Notes under the pieces: generated by a model
Databases searched by the model: none
Told to the model about the DNA's origin: nothing
The model's input: only the letters and a program-made list of their open reading frames with translations
Shown: positions 1-15,000 of the stretch, in pieces
Layout: each line of letters begins with the position of its first letter
Position numbering within the stretch: position 1 is the stretch's first letter
NCBI RefSeq assembly: GCF_002778315.1
Contig: NZ_NESA01000001.1
Span: forward strand, 1-64,000
From: Limnohabitans sp. JirII-31
GTDB taxonomy: Bacteria > Pseudomonadota > Gammaproteobacteria > Burkholderiales > Burkholderiaceae_C
Length of the DNA stretch: 64,000 bases
Direction of reading: 5' to 3'
Translations under genes and position numbers: made by a program

Positions 1-3000
1 ACGGTGCAGGCCGATGGCAGTTGGATGGTCACGGTGTTGGCGGCTGACTTGGCCTTGCTGACAGACCAAAGCACGCTGACGGCGAGCCTGGCCGATGTCT
101 ACGGCAACACCGCTTCGGCCACGCGCTTGTTGGGCGTTGACAAAGTGGCACCCAATGCGCCCACCGTTGCCTATGTGAACGACACCGTGGGCACCATCAC
201 CGGCCATGTGGCCAGTGGCGGTGTCAGCGACGACACCCGCCCCACCGTGCGCGTGAGCTTGAGTGGCACCAACGCGGTGGCCAACGACAGCTTGCAGTTG
301 TACGACAACCTCACGCCCATGGGCACTGCGGTGCAACTCACGGGCGCTCAGGTGACGGCAGGTTATGTGGACATCACCACGCCCCTGTTGAGCAACGGCA
401 ACACCTACGCGTTCAACGCCAAGATCACCGATGTGGCGGGCAACGTGGGCACGGCATCTGCGCTGTACACGGTCACCCTTGACACGGTGTCACCCACGCT
501 GGCCATTACCAGCAGCGCCAGCACGCTCAAGGCGGGCGAGACAGCCACCATCAGCTTCACCTTCAGCGAAGCGCCCACGGGCTTTGCGGCAGGCGACGTG
601 ACCACCACCAACGGCACGCTCAGCGGCCTCACGGTCACAGCAGACCCCAAGGTCTACACGGCCACCTTCACGCCCACGGCCAGCTTGGCCAGCGGCAGCG
701 CCAGCATCACCGTGGCCAGCAGTGCCTACACCGATGCGGCAGGCAACAACGGCGGTGCAGGCACCACGCCCAGCATCAGCATCGACACCCTGGCCCCCAC
801 GCTGGCCATCACCAGCAGCGCCAGCACGCTCAAGGCGGGCGAGACAGCCACCATCAGCTTCACCTTCAGCGAAGCGCCCACGGGCTTTGCGGCAGGCGAC
901 GTGACCACCACCAACGGCACGCTCAGCGGCCTCACGGTCACAGCAGACCCCAAGGTCTACACGGCCACCTTCACGCCCACGGCCAGCTTGGCCAGCGGCA
1001 GCGCCAGCATCACCGTGGCCAGCAGTGCCTACACCGATGCGGCAGGCAACAACGGCGGTGCAGGCACCACGCCCAGCATCAGCATCGACACCCTGGCCCC
1101 CACGCTGGCCATCACCAGCAGCGCCAGCACGCTCAAGGCGGGCGAGACAGCCACCATCAGCTTCACCTTCAGCGAAGCGCCCACGGGCTTTGCAGCGGGC
1201 GATGTGGTCACCAGCAACGGCACGCTCAGCGGCCTCACGGTCACGGCAGACCCCAAGGTCTACACAGCCACCTTCACGCCCACGGCCAGCTTGGCCAGTG
1301 GCAGCGCCAGCATCACCGTGGCCAGCAGTGCCTACACCGATGCGGCAGGCAACAACGGCGGTGCGGGCACCACGCCGAGCATCAGCATTGACACCTTGGC
1401 CCCCACGCTGGCCATCAGCAGCAGCGCCAGCACGCTCAAGGCGGGTGAGACAGCCACCATCAGCTTCACCTTCAGCGAAGCACCCACGGGCTTTGCGGCG
1501 GGCGACGTGACCACCACCAACGGCACGCTCAGCGGCCTCACGGTCACAGCAGACCCCAAGGTCTACACCGCCACCTTCACGCCCACGGCCAGCTTGGCCA
1601 GCGGCAGCGCCAGCATCACCGTGGCCAGCAGTGCCTACACCGATGCCGCGGGCAACAACGGCGGCGCGGGCAGCACGCCCAGCATCAGCATCGACACCGT
1701 GTCACCCACGGTCAGCAGTGTGGCCATCACCAGCGCCACGGGCATACAAAACAGCACCCTCAATGCGGGTGACGTGGTGAGCGTGACCGTGACGATGAGC
1801 GAAGCCACGGTGGTCGACACCACGGGTGGCACACCGCGCATTGCCTTGAACATCGGTGGCACCACCGTGTATGCCAGTTATGCCTCGGGCAGCGGCGGCA
1901 CGGCCCTGGTCTTCAACTACACCGTGTTGGCAGGCCAGACCGATGCCAATGGCATCAGCATTGCGGCCAACAGCCTAGCGCTCAACAGCGGCACGCTCAA
2001 AGATGCGGCTGGCAACAGTGCCGCGATCACGCACAGCTTGGTGGCCGACAACGCCAGTTATCTGGTGGACACCACCGCACCCACGGTCAGCAGTGTGGCC
2101 ATCACCGGGGCCACGGGCATTCAAAACAGCACCCTCAATGCGGGGGATGTGGTGAGCGTGACCGTGACCATGAGCGAGGTCACCACCGTCACCGGTACGC
2201 CACAACTCGCCTTGAACATTGGTGGTAACACGGTACAGGCCAGCTACGCCTCGGGCAGTGGCAGCACGGCCTTGGTGTTCAGCTACACCATCTTGGCCGG
2301 ACAGACCGATGCCAACGGCATCAGCATCGACGCCAACAGCCTGGCGCTCAACAGCGGCACCCTCAAAGACGCGGCAGGCAATGTGGCCACGTTGACGCAC
2401 AGCGCCGTCACCGACAACCCGAGCATCTTGGTGGACACCACCGCACCCACGGTCAGCGGTGTGGCGATCACCAGCGCCACCGGCATTCAAAACAGCACCC
2501 TCAATGCGGGCGACGTGGTGAGTGTGACCGTGACCATGAGCGAGGCCACGGTGGTGGACCTCACGGGTGGCACACCGCGCATTGGCTTGAACATCGGTGG
2601 CACCACGGTGTATGCCAGCTACGCCTCGGGCAGTGGTAGCACGGCCTTGGTCTTCAACTACACGGTGCTGGCAGGTCAGACCGATGCCAACGGCATCAGC
2701 ATCGCGGCCAACAGCTTGGCGCTCAACAGCGGCACCCTCAAAGACGCAGCGGGCAACAACGCCACCATCACGCACAGCTTGGTGGCTGATAACGCCAGCT
2801 ACTTGGTGGACACCACGGCACCCACGGTCAGCAGCGTGGCCATCACCGATGCCACGGGCATTCAAAACAACACCCTCAACGCGGGGGACGTGGTGAATGT
2901 GACGGTGACCTTGAATGAGGCCATCACCGTCACCGGTACACCTCAGTTGGCGTTGAATATCGGTGGCACCACCGTGCAAGCCAGCTATGCCTCGGGCAGC

Positions 3001-6000
3001 GGAACCAGCGCTTTGGTGTTCAGCTACACCGTGTTGGCCGGTCAGACCGATGCCAACGGCATCAGCTTGGCGGCCAATGCCTTGAGCTTGAATGGTGGCA
3101 CCCTCAAAGATGCGGCTGGCAACGCCGCCACCCTGAGCAGCAGTTTGGTGTCAGACAACATCAATTACATGGTGGACACCACGGCACCGACCGCTACCTT
3201 GGTGAGCACAGGCAGCATTGCCAGTACCAGCAGCGCCACGGTGAAGAGTTCAGAGGCAGGTACGGCCTATTTGGTCAACAACAGCAACACGGTGTTGAGC
3301 GAGGCAGACATCCTGGCATTGGATGGTTCGCAATGGGTTTCGGGCGCTGTCAGCAGTGCCAACACCAACACCACTGTGGCTTTGTCTGGCTTGGCCGCCG
3401 GAACCATCAAGCTCTACACCGCAGACGCTGCGGGCAACTTGAGCGCCGCTGCCAGCACCAGCATCACCGTCACTGGCACGATTGACTTTGTAGAACTGGG
3501 CTCGACCAAGAGCGGCGACACGGGGGTGAGCAACACCGACTTCATCACCTCGATACAAACCCCCAACAGCATTCGGGTGCACTTCTTGGCGTCCATCATC
3601 ACGGCTGCCAATGCGTCGAGTTACGAAATCAGTGTGGACGGCGGCTTGACCTACACCGTGGCCAGCTATGTGCACTCCAAAGAAGTGTTGATCACATCGC
3701 CCACCTTGTTGATGGGCACCAGCAGCGTGGTGGTGCGCCACAACGAAGGCGGTGGCAACTACTCGCAGATTTACAGCAATCCCTACACCGTCGATCAGAC
3801 CGGCCCCACCATCACCACCGTCACCGACAACGTGGCGGCGGCGGTGACCAACGGTGTGATCGATTTCACGGTGACCTTTGACGATGCCATTTACGGCACT
3901 GTGAGCACCACCAGTTTCACCGCCACCAACGGCACGGTCAGCAGCGTGACCAGCCTGGGCAACAACCAATACACCGTGCGCGTCACGCCCACCGCCAACG
4001 TGGCCAGTGGCAACGTGGCTTTGAGCTTGGTGGGCACAGGCTTGAGCGACACCGCCGGCAACACGGCCACCAACGCCAGCCTGAGTGGTTTGGACAGCCA
4101 AGCGATTGACACCAAAGTGCCCACGGTGAGTGGTGTGGCCATCAGCGGTGCCACGGGCATTCAAAACAGCACCTTGAACGCAGGCGATGTGGTGAGCGTG
4201 ACCGCCACCATGAGCGAAGCCACCGTGGTGGACACCACAAGCGGCACGCCACGCTTAGCCCTCAACATCGGCGGCACCACGGTGTATGCCAACTACGCCT
4301 CGGGCAGTGGCAGCACGGCGCTGGTGTTCACCTACACCGTGTTGGCCGGTCAGACCGATGCCAACGGCATCAGCATTGCGGCCAACAGCTTGGCACTCAA
4401 CAGCGGTACCCTCAAAGATGCCGCTGGCAACAACGCCACGCTCACGCACACGGCGGTGGCAGACAACGCCAGTTATCTGGTGGACACCACCGCACCCACG
4501 ACATTGACAGCGCTCACCCTGACCCCCAGTGGGGGCACGGTGGTGACCAACACGCTCAACGCCAGCAACACCGCCATGGCTTTCTCGGCCACGGTGACGG
4601 CTGGGCAGGCGACCGGTGGCAAGGCCGAGTTTTATGTGGGAGCCAACTTGATTGGCACCGACAGCGCCATTGCAGCAGCAGACACCACGCTGGTTTACAC
4701 CACCAGCGATGGCACCCCCACCGCTGCCGAGGTGCAAGCGGCCATCACGGCGGGCGGGCAAATGAGCGTGATCTTGTACGACGCCGCAGGCAACACCCTC
4801 ACGGCCACCGGCCCCACGTTGACGCGCGATGTGGCGGCGCCCACCGTCAGCAGCGTGGCCATCAGTGGCGCCACAGGCATTCAAAACAACACCCTCAACA
4901 CGGGCGATGTGGTGAGTGTGACCGTGACCATGAGTGAAGTCACCACCGTCACCGGTACGCCGCAGCTGGCCTTGAACATTGGGGGCACCACGGTGCAGGC
5001 CAGCTACGCCTCGGGCAGTGGCAGCACAGCCTTGGTCTTCAACTACACCGTGTTGGCAGGGCAGACCGATGCCAATGGCATCAGCATCGACACCAACAGT
5101 CTGGCGCTCAACAGCGGCACGCTCAAAGACGCCGCGGGCAACAGCGCCACGCTCACACACGCCTCAGTCACGGACAACGCCGGCTATTTGGTGGACACCA
5201 CCGCACCTGTCGCGCCCAACATCACCAGCGTCACCGATGATGTGGGGTCGATCATGGGCGTGGTCAGCAACGGCGGGCGCAGTGACGACACGCTGTTGGT
5301 GGTGCGCGTCAGCCTGAGTGGTACCAATGCAGTGGTGAACGACACCTTGCAGCTGTACGACAACACCAGCGCCGTGGCCAGTGCCGTGACTTTGAGTGCC
5401 AGCCACATCAGCAACGGCTATGTGGACGTCACCACCAACACGCTGACCAACGGCAGCAGCTACGCCTTCAACGCCAAGATCACGGACTTGGCAGGCAACA
5501 TCAGTTCGGCATCGAGCACTTACACGGTGACGGTGGACACCACCGCGCCGACCATGACCATCAGCACCCCCTTGTCGGGAAGCGACAACCTGCTGAGCCA
5601 AAGCGAACTGGATGCGCTGGCCGGTGTGTCTCCGTTTGTGATTCAAGGCACAGGTGTTGGCTTGGAGGTGGGGTCGAGCTACACCCTGGTGCTCAACCGC
5701 ACCACCTACACAGGCACCGTCACGACGGCGAACACCTGGAGTATTGATGTGCCCTATGACGCCATCCAGGCGTTGATGGACGGCAATGCTTACGACGTGC
5801 AGGTGCGCGGTGTAGACGTGGCGGGCAATATGTCTGCGGCAACCACTCAGACCTTGACGGTAGACCTTGCCAACAACGGCGCACCCACCGTGCAACAGGT
5901 GTTGACCAACAGCTTGACACCTACCTTGACGGGCGCAGCTTTTCGGTTGGTGTCTGGGGCTCACACTGCGCTGAGCAATGGCGATGCGTTCACGGTCACC

Positions 6001-9000
6001 ATTCAAAATGCTTCTTACACCTACACCGTGGGCGGTGGCTCCAATCCTGCGGCGCTGAGCTACAACTCGGTGAACCAGTCGTGGAGTTTGGCCTTGCCAT
6101 CGGGCGTGATCACGGCCGATGGTCAATACGATGTGGCGGTGCGCCTGGTGCTGTCCAACGGCACCACTTTGTATGACGGCAGTTCCGGTGAATTGACGGT
6201 GGATCGTGTAGCCCCCAACTTGACGATTTCCACGCTGGCCGGTGACAACACACTCAATGCGCTGGAGGTGCAAAGCGATTTGACCGTGAGCGGCACAGCC
6301 GATATGACCGAGGTGAACAACACGGTCAGCCTCACCGGGTTCAACGGAAAAACCTACACCGCCACCGTCAATGCCTCAGGGCATTGGAGCGCCAACATTG
6401 CTGCGGCTGATCTGGCAGCAACCACAGCGGGCACTGTGCGTGCCCAGCTCACCGACGTCTATGGCAACGTGGCCAGCACCACGCAAGCCTTGGCGGTAGA
6501 CAAAGTGAGCCCCACGGTGACCAGCGTCACCGACAACGTGCCCGGCACAGTGACCTACAACTCGGGTCGTGTCACCTACACCTACACCTTCTCGGAGGCC
6601 GTGACCGGTGGCTTGACCGCCGCTGACTTCACGGTGACCAACGGCACGGTCTACAGCATCACCAGCTTGAATGTGCCTGCCACCCAATGGCAAGTGGTGG
6701 TTGACCCGCAAATGGGGGTGAACAACAGCACCATCACCTTGGTCTTGTCCAGCAATGCGGTGCAAGATTTGGCCGGTAACCCCAGTGTGGCGTATACCGA
6801 CAGCAGCCAAGCCATCAACACCCAAAACCCTGGCTCGCCTTACATCGAAAGCGTGACCGACAACGTGGGCACGATCACGGGTCGCTTGGCCAATGGCGCC
6901 GTCACAGACGATACGGTGCTGCAAGTTCGCGTCGGGTTGGTCAGCTCTGGGGCTGTGGCTGGCAACGTGGTGCGTTTGTTCAACAGTGCTTCTGATTTGA
7001 GCGTTGCGGTCACATTGCAGGCTTCGGACATTTCGAACGGCTATGTCGATGTGGCAACTCCCACGCTGACCACTGGCAACACCTACGTGCTGAACGCGCG
7101 CATCACAGACGCGGGTGGCGGCACGGTCTACAGCACCTCGGGCAACCATTCGGTCACCATTGATGCGACAGCGCCCACCTTCACCAGTGCGGCCACGCCT
7201 TCTGTGACAGACACGGGGGCGGGTGTGACAACTGCCACCACGGTGTACACCGCGGCCAGCACCGATGCTTATGCCGTGACCTACAGCTTGGCTACACCCA
7301 ACACGGGTGACGCACGCTGGTTCACGATCAACAGCAGCACCGGGGTGTTGACGTTCAATGCCACCGAAAAATATGGCGAAACCAACGATTCGGGTGGCGA
7401 CCATGTGTACGACTTCAGCGTCATCGCCAGCGACACAGCGGGCAACACCAGCACCCAGGCGGTCACGCTGACGATGCGCGCCAACGCCGTGTATTTGCAC
7501 GACCTGACCTTGGGCTTGGGTGGCTTTGTCATCAATGGACAAACGCACCGCGACCAAAGTGGCTGGTCGGTCAGCAGTGTGGGCGACGTCAACGGCGATG
7601 GCTTGGGCGATGTGATGGTGGGTGCGTGGCACCCGTGGGGCATTGTGGACGGCTACAGCGGCAGAAGCTATGTGGTGTTTGGCAAGACCGACAGCACAGC
7701 GATTGATTTGTCGGCGGTGGCTGCGGGCACGGGTGGCTTTGTCATCAATGGCCAATGTTCTGCCGACTTCAGCGGCGTGTCGGTCAGCGGCATTGGCGAC
7801 ATCAACGGCGACGGCTTTGCCGACGTGGTGGTGGGCGCCCATTGGGCCGATCTGACTGGCGCAGCCAACGCGGGACGCAGTTATGTGGTGTATGGCAAGT
7901 CCACCACCACCGCTGTGGACTTGTCGGCCATTGTCGCGGGCAGTGGTGGTTTTGTGATCAACGGCGAGTGCTTCAACGACCACAGCGGTTTTTCTGTGCA
8001 CGCCGCAGGCGATGTCAACGGCGACGGCTTGGCCGACCTGATCATTGGCGCGCCGCAGTCAGACTTGCTGGCGGGCAATCGCGCCGGGCGCAGCTATGTG
8101 GTGTTTGGCACCACGGCTTCCACAGCAATTAATTTGTCCAGCATCAGCGCGGGTACGGGCGGCTTTGTCATCAACGCGCAAAGTGCCGAAGACCAAAGCG
8201 GCATCACGGTGACTGGCATTGGCGACTTCAACGGTGACGGCGCAGCAGACCTGCTGGTGGCCACGCCACAGCCCGACCCCACCAGCGGGACCGATGTGGG
8301 ACGTTTTTATGTGGTGTATGGCAAGACCAGCACCAGCGCCGTGAGCTTGTCGGACGTGGCCTCGGGCAGTGGCGGCTTGTTGATTCAAGGCTCAGGTGCA
8401 GGCTATTTGAGTGGTTACTCCAGGGGCCCGGCCAGCGCCGCAGGCGACGTCAACGGCGACGGGTATGCCGATGTGATTTTGGGTGCTTACCAATCGGACA
8501 CTGCCGCTGGCATCAACGCCGGGCGGACTTACGTGGTATTTGGCAACTCAGGCAACAGCACCATTCAAATGTCCAACGTCGCCGCGGGCAGCGGCGGTTT
8601 TGTGATCAACGGTCAATGTGCGGGCGACCAAAGCGGCATGTGGGTGAGCGTGGCCGGGGACATCAACGGGGACGGTTTGGCGGACATGATCATTGGTGCG
8701 CCATTGGCGTCTTCCCTCGGGGGCGCTGGTGCTGGGCGCAGCTATGTGGTGTTTGGCAAAACGGGCACCACCACCGTGGAGTTGTCGGCGATTGCGGCAG
8801 GCTCGGGCGGTTTTGTGATTTACGGTGAAAGCACTTCCGACAACAGTGGCTCGGTCAGCGGTGCTGGCGATGTCAACGGCGATGGCTTGGCCGACTTGAT
8901 CGTGGGTGCTTGGGGCAGCGATGTGGCTTCGGGCAACAACGCAGGGCGCAGCTATGTGATTTTTGGCAGCACCACTGGTGCTTTCGCGCAGACGGCGGTG

Positions 9001-12000
9001 GACCAGATGGGCGACGCCAGTGCCAACACCCTCACCTCAACAGGTACCCAAACCTTGGTGGGCGGTGCGGGCAACGACACCCTCATTGGCGGCGGGGGTG
9101 CCGATGTGCTGTACGGTGGCTCGGGCAACGACGTGTTCGTCATCGGCAGCGGCAACATCAGCAAGTTGACCAGTACCTACAGCGCCGCCGATGGACAACT
9201 GGCGCGCATTGATGGCGGCACAGGGCTGGACACGATTCGCCTGACGGGCGGTGCTAACCTGGACTTGACAAGCATCAGCAATCTGTCGGTCAGTGACCCT
9301 GAGGTGGGCAGCCGCATCAGCAGCATCGAAAAAATAGACCTCTCCACGGACAGCAGCGCCAACACACTGACCTTGGGTGTGCGCGATGTGCAAGACATGG
9401 CAGGCATGAACCTGGTCAACAGCTCTGTCGGCAGCGGTTGGGCCAGTGGCACCTACACCTTGGCCAGCACGGTGCGCATGCATCAGTTGGTGGTGAATGG
9501 CACCGCCAGCGATACCTTGAATTTTGCCAACGCATTCAACAACCTGGGCACGGTGACCAACGCTGGCAACACCTACAACGTGTGGCAAGACAACACCAAC
9601 AGTGTGCAGGTGATTGCTTTCCGTGCGATTGCTCAGCCGAGTGTGGACTTGTCTGCAATCGCAGCGGGTACGGGTGGCTTTGTGATCAATGGCCAATGTG
9701 CGAGCGACCAAAGCGGGTATTCGGTCAGCAGCGCCGGTGACGTGAACGGCGATGGTTTGGCCGACTTGATTGTGGGGGCGCGCCAGTCAGATCCCGCGGC
9801 GGGCGCCGATGCAGGGCGCAGTTATGTGGTGTTTGGCAAGACCGACAACACGGCGATCAATTTATCCGCTGTGGCCGCAGGCACCGGTGGTTTTGTCATC
9901 AATGGCCAATGCGCCAGTGACCAAAGTGGCTATTCGGTCAGCAATGCCGGCGATGTGAACGGTGATGGTCTGGCTGACTTGATTGTTGGGGCATGCTTGT
10001 CGGACCCTGCGACGGGCACAGATGCGGGACGCAGCTATGTCGTGTTTGGTAAGACAGACAGCGCGGCGATCAACCTGTCCGCCATAGCTGCGGGCATAGG
10101 TGGTTTTGTGATGAATGGCCAAGCCGCCAGTGATCAAAGTGGCCTGTCACTCAGTGCCGCGGGTGATGTGAACGGGGATGGTTTGGCCGATTTGATTGTG
10201 GGGGCGCGATTATCAGACCCTGCGGCGGGTCTAGACGCGGGACGCAGCTATGTGGTGTTTGGCAAGACCACCACCACAGCCATCGATTTATCGGCAGTGG
10301 CAGCAGGCACGGGTGGCTTTGTGATCAACGGCCAATGTGCTGGTGAGAACATTGGCAATGCAGTTAGCGCCGCAGGTGACGTGAACGGTGACGGCTTGGC
10401 TGATGTGATTGTGGGCGCAAGCCAGTCTGACCCCGCTGCTGGAGTAGATGCTGGGCGCAGCTATGTGGTGTATGGCAAGACCAACACCACGGGGATTGAT
10501 TTGTCTGCCGTGGCTGCGGGCACGGGTGGCTTTGTGATCAATGGCCAATGTGCTGCTGATATCAGTGGCTGTGCAGTCAGTGCCGCAGGTGACGTGAACG
10601 GTGACGGCTTGGCCGATTTGATTGTGGGTGCACGCAATGCAGACCCTGCGGCTGGCGCGGACGCAGGGCGCAGCTATGTGGTGTTTGGCAAGACCGACAG
10701 CACGGTGATCAACTTATCCACTGTTGCAGCAGGCACCGGCGGTTTTGTGATCAACGGACAGTGCGCTGGTGAGTACAGCGGTTATTCGGTTAGCAATGCA
10801 GGCGATGTGAACGGAGATGGTTTAGCCGATTTGATCATTGGGGCTACTGCTTGGTCGCCTTTTAGTGGGCGTGGCTACGTGGTGTTTGGCAAGACTGGGA
10901 CCACAGCGGTTGATTTATTGGCGGTGGCAACGGGTGTCGGTGGATTTGTGATCAACGGACAGTGCGCGATGGACCAAGTAGGCGTGTCGGTGAGCGCCGC
11001 TGGTGACGTGAATGGTGATGGTTTGGCCGATTTGATCGTAGGCGCAAGTGGGGGTGACCCAGCAGGGGGTACAGACGCAGGTCGCAGCTATGTGATTTTT
11101 GGCAGCACCAGCGGTGCGTTTGCACAGAGCGCGGTGGACCAGATGGGCACTTCAGCCGCTGACACGTTCACTTCAACAGGCAGTCAAACCTTGATGGGTG
11201 GGGCAGGCAACGACACGTTGACGGCCAGTGCGAGCACAGGTGCTGACATTTTGTACGGTGGCTCAGGTGACGATACTTTTGTGGTGACTTCGGCCATGGT
11301 GACCGCTTTGCAAAGCGGCTTTGGCTCGGGCGGCAACACCTCGCAGTTGGCCCGCATCGACGGTGGTGGTGGCAACGACACGCTGCGTGTGACGGGTGGG
11401 GCCAACCTGGACTTGACGCTCATCAGCAACGCGGCGGCATCCAGCCCAGATGGCGGCAGCCGCATCAGCAGCATTGAAAAAATAGACCTGTCCACGGACA
11501 CCAGTGCCAACACACTCACCCTGGGTGTGCGCGATGTGCAAGACATGGCGGGCATGAACCTGATCAACAGCGCCACCAGCGGCTGGGCCAGTGGCACCTA
11601 CACCTTGCCTAGCACGGTGCGTATGCACCAGTTGGTGGTGGACGGTAGCGCGCTTGATACCTTGAACTTTGCCAACGCCTTCAACAGTGTGGGCACGGTG
11701 ACCTACGGCGGCAACACCTACACGGTGTGGCAAGACAACACCAACAGCGTGCAGGTGATGGCCAACCGTGCGATCGCGCAGCCCAGCCTGAATTTATCGG
11801 CCATTGCGGCGAGCACGGGTGGCTTTGTCATCAACGGCCAATGCGCGAGCGATCAAAGCGGCTTTTCGGTCAGCAGTGCCGGTGATGTGAACGGCGACGG
11901 CTTGACAGACTTGATCGTGGGCGCGCCTTATTCAGACCCGGCAGGCGGTGCCAATGCAGGGCGCAGCTATGTGGTGTTTGGCAAGACCGACAACACGGCG

Positions 12001-15000
12001 ATCAATTTGTCTGCGGTGGCCGCAGGCACGGGTGGTTTTGTCATCAATGGCGAGTCGGGCTCGTATGTGGTGGCTGGAAGTACGATTGTTTGCAACGATC
12101 TGAGTGGCTATTCCGTGTCAGGCGTTGGAGACTTCAACGGCGATGGCTTGTCTGATTTGATCGTTGGTGCTTATGCCTCCTCTGCTTCGGGGGCCTTGCA
12201 AAGAGGCCGTAGCTATGTGGTGTACGGCAAAACAAGTGGACTGGCGGTGCAGTTGACCGATGTGTCCAACGGGACCGGTGGTTTTACTGTGGTGGGTCAG
12301 AACGGTTATGACTTCTCCGGCATATCGGTGAGTGCCGCTGGTGACGTCAACGGCGATGGTTTGACCGATGTGATTCTGGGCGCCTGGGGCAACGACGCCG
12401 CAGGGTCTGATCGTGGCTCCAGTTACGTGATGTTTGGCACCACTGCTGCGTTGACAACCGTCAACGTGGCAGCAATAGCCTCAGGCACGGGGGGCTTTGT
12501 CATCAAAGGTCAATGCAACAACGAATGCAGCGGCTACTCTGTGAGCAATGCAGGGGATGTGAACGGGGACGGCTTGTCTGACTTGATCGTTGGCGCACCC
12601 TACTACTACCCGGGCGGCAGCTTCATTGAGCACACCTATGTGGTGTTTGGCCAAACGGGAACGACGGCTGTGGAGTTGTCCGCAGTGGCTGCTACGTCGG
12701 GTGCCACGGGCGGCTTTGTGATCAACGGGCAAGGTTTCAGTGATCGAACAGGTTACTCGGTCAGTGCGGCCGGTGACGTCAACGGCGACGGTTTGGCCGA
12801 TGTGATTGTGGGCGGTTACCTCTCCGATCCAGCATCGGGCGCCAACGCAGGACGCAGCTATGTGGTGTTTGGCAAAACAGGCAGCGCGGCAGTTGATTTG
12901 TCTCTGATCGCTGCCACAGCCGGTGCCACGGGTGGCTTTGTGATCAACGGGCAATGCGCTGCTGATCAAAATGGCATCTCGGTGAGCACGGCCGGTGATA
13001 TGAACGGCGACGGTTTGGCTGATTTGATCGTGGGCGCGAACTACTCTGATCCAGTGTCTGGTAACAACGCAGGGCGCAGCTATGTGGTGTGGGGCAAAAC
13101 GTCGTTCACCGCAGTGGACCTGTCCGCAGTGGCCTTGGGTGTTGGTGGCTTTGCGATCAACGGGCAGTCGGCCAATGACCAAAGTGGTATCTCGGTCAGC
13201 GCAGCAGGGGATGTGAACGGCGATGGCCTGGCTGATTTGATTGTGGGCGCTAACGGTGCAACTTCTTCTGCGGGTCGCAGCTATGTGATTTTTGGCAGCA
13301 CCAGCGGTGCGTTTGCACAGAGCGCGGTGGACCAGATGGGCACTTCAGCCGCTGACACGTTCACTTCAACAGGCAGTCAAACCTTGATGGGTGGGGCAGG
13401 CAACGACACGTTGACGGCCAGTGCGAGCACAGGTGCTGACATTTTGTACGGTGGCTCAGGTGACGATACTTTTGTGGTGACTTCGGCCATGGTGACCGCT
13501 TTGCAAAGCGGCTTTGGCTCGGGTGGCAACACCTCGCAGTTGGCCCGCATCGACGGTGGTGGTGGCAACGACACGCTGCGTGTGACGGGTGGGGCCAACC
13601 TGGACTTGACGCTCATCAGCAACGCGGCGGCATCCAGCCCAGATGGCGGCAGCCGCATCAGCAGCATTGAAAAAATAGACCTGTCCACGGACACCAGTGC
13701 CAACACACTCACCCTGGGTGTGCGCGATGTGCAAGACATGGCGGGCATGAACCTGATCAACAGCGCCACCAGCGGCTGGGCCAGTGGCACCTACACCTTG
13801 GGTAGTACGGTGCGCATGCACCAGTTGGTGGTGGACGGTAGCGCGCTTGATACCTTGAACTTTGCCAACGCCTTCAACAGTGTGGGCACGGTGACCTACG
13901 GCGGCAACACCTACACGGTGTGGCAAGACAACACCAACAGCGTGCAGGTGATGGCCAACAGCACGATTTCACAGCCGACTGTGAACTTGTCTGCGATTGC
14001 AGCAGGCACGGGGGGCTTTGTGATCAACGGCCAGGGTGTGAGTGATCGCAGTGGGTATTCGGTCAGCAACGCCGGCGACGTCAACGGCGACGGCTTGGCC
14101 GACTTGATGGTGGGCGCACTTTATTCCTCTGGCATTGCGGGGGCCAATTCGGGCCGCAGCTATGTGGTGTTTGGCAGCTCATTGGGCACGGCCATCAACC
14201 TGTCGAATGTGGTTGCGGGCACCGGTGGCTTTGTGATCAACGGTGCCAGCGCTGGTGATAACGCAGGCTTTTCGGTGAGCGGGGCTGGCGACGTCAACGG
14301 TGACGGTTTGGCCGATGTGATCGTTGGTGCCAACAGTGCGGTTCTTTCCGGTGCCGGGTCTAACACCGGTGCGAGTTATGTGGTGTTTGGTCAGACGGCA
14401 GGTACAGCCATCAATTTGTCCGATGTAGCCGCAGGCACAGGCGGCTTTTTGATCAAAGGGACGAACTTCACATCCAGCGGCAACTCGGTCAGTGGTGCCG
14501 GTGATGTGAACAACGACGGACTGGCCGACTTGATTGTGGGCGCACGTTTTGGTGACCCGACTGCTTTGACCGGCAACAACAATGCTGGCACCAGTTATGT
14601 GGTGTTTGGCAAAACCGACACGGCGGTTGTGAATTTGTCGGCCATCGACACGACAGGCGTGGCCGTGGGCGGCTTTGTCATCAACGGCCAGGGATCGTCT
14701 GACCAAAGCGGCTACTCGGTCAGCAGCGCAGGCGATGTGAACGGCGACGGATTTGCCGACGTGATTGTTGGTGCTGCATATGCAGACCCGGCTGGCGGCA
14801 TCGATGCGGGCCGCAGCTACGTGGTGTTTGGCAAGGCCAGCACCACGGCCATCAATTTGTCAGACGTTGTGTCGGACACAGGTGGCTTTGTGATCAACGG
14901 GCAAAGTGCCAGCGATCAGGCAGGCTTTTCTGTCAGTGGTGCCGGCGACGTCAACGGCGATGGCTTGTCTGACGTGATTGTGGCTGCGAATCTGTCTGAC

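Noticed and set aside
4-6. GTG at base 4 as the start of the giant gene
   Set aside because: The frame is open at base 1 and the first residues are the middle of an Ig-like domain, so the gene begins upstream.
481-1692. Regular repeats that could suggest a CRISPR or satellite array
   Set aside because: The period is 303 bp and in frame, encoding Ig-like domains; there are no short repeats with unique spacers.
6376-8001. 541-codon frame on the minus strand inside the giant gene, and similar ones at 1975-2979, 3250-4164, 4255-5160, 5164-6273
   Set aside because: They are antisense to a clear repeat protein, are His/Gly/Val-rich low-complexity products of codon bias, and recur wherever the sense repeats recur.
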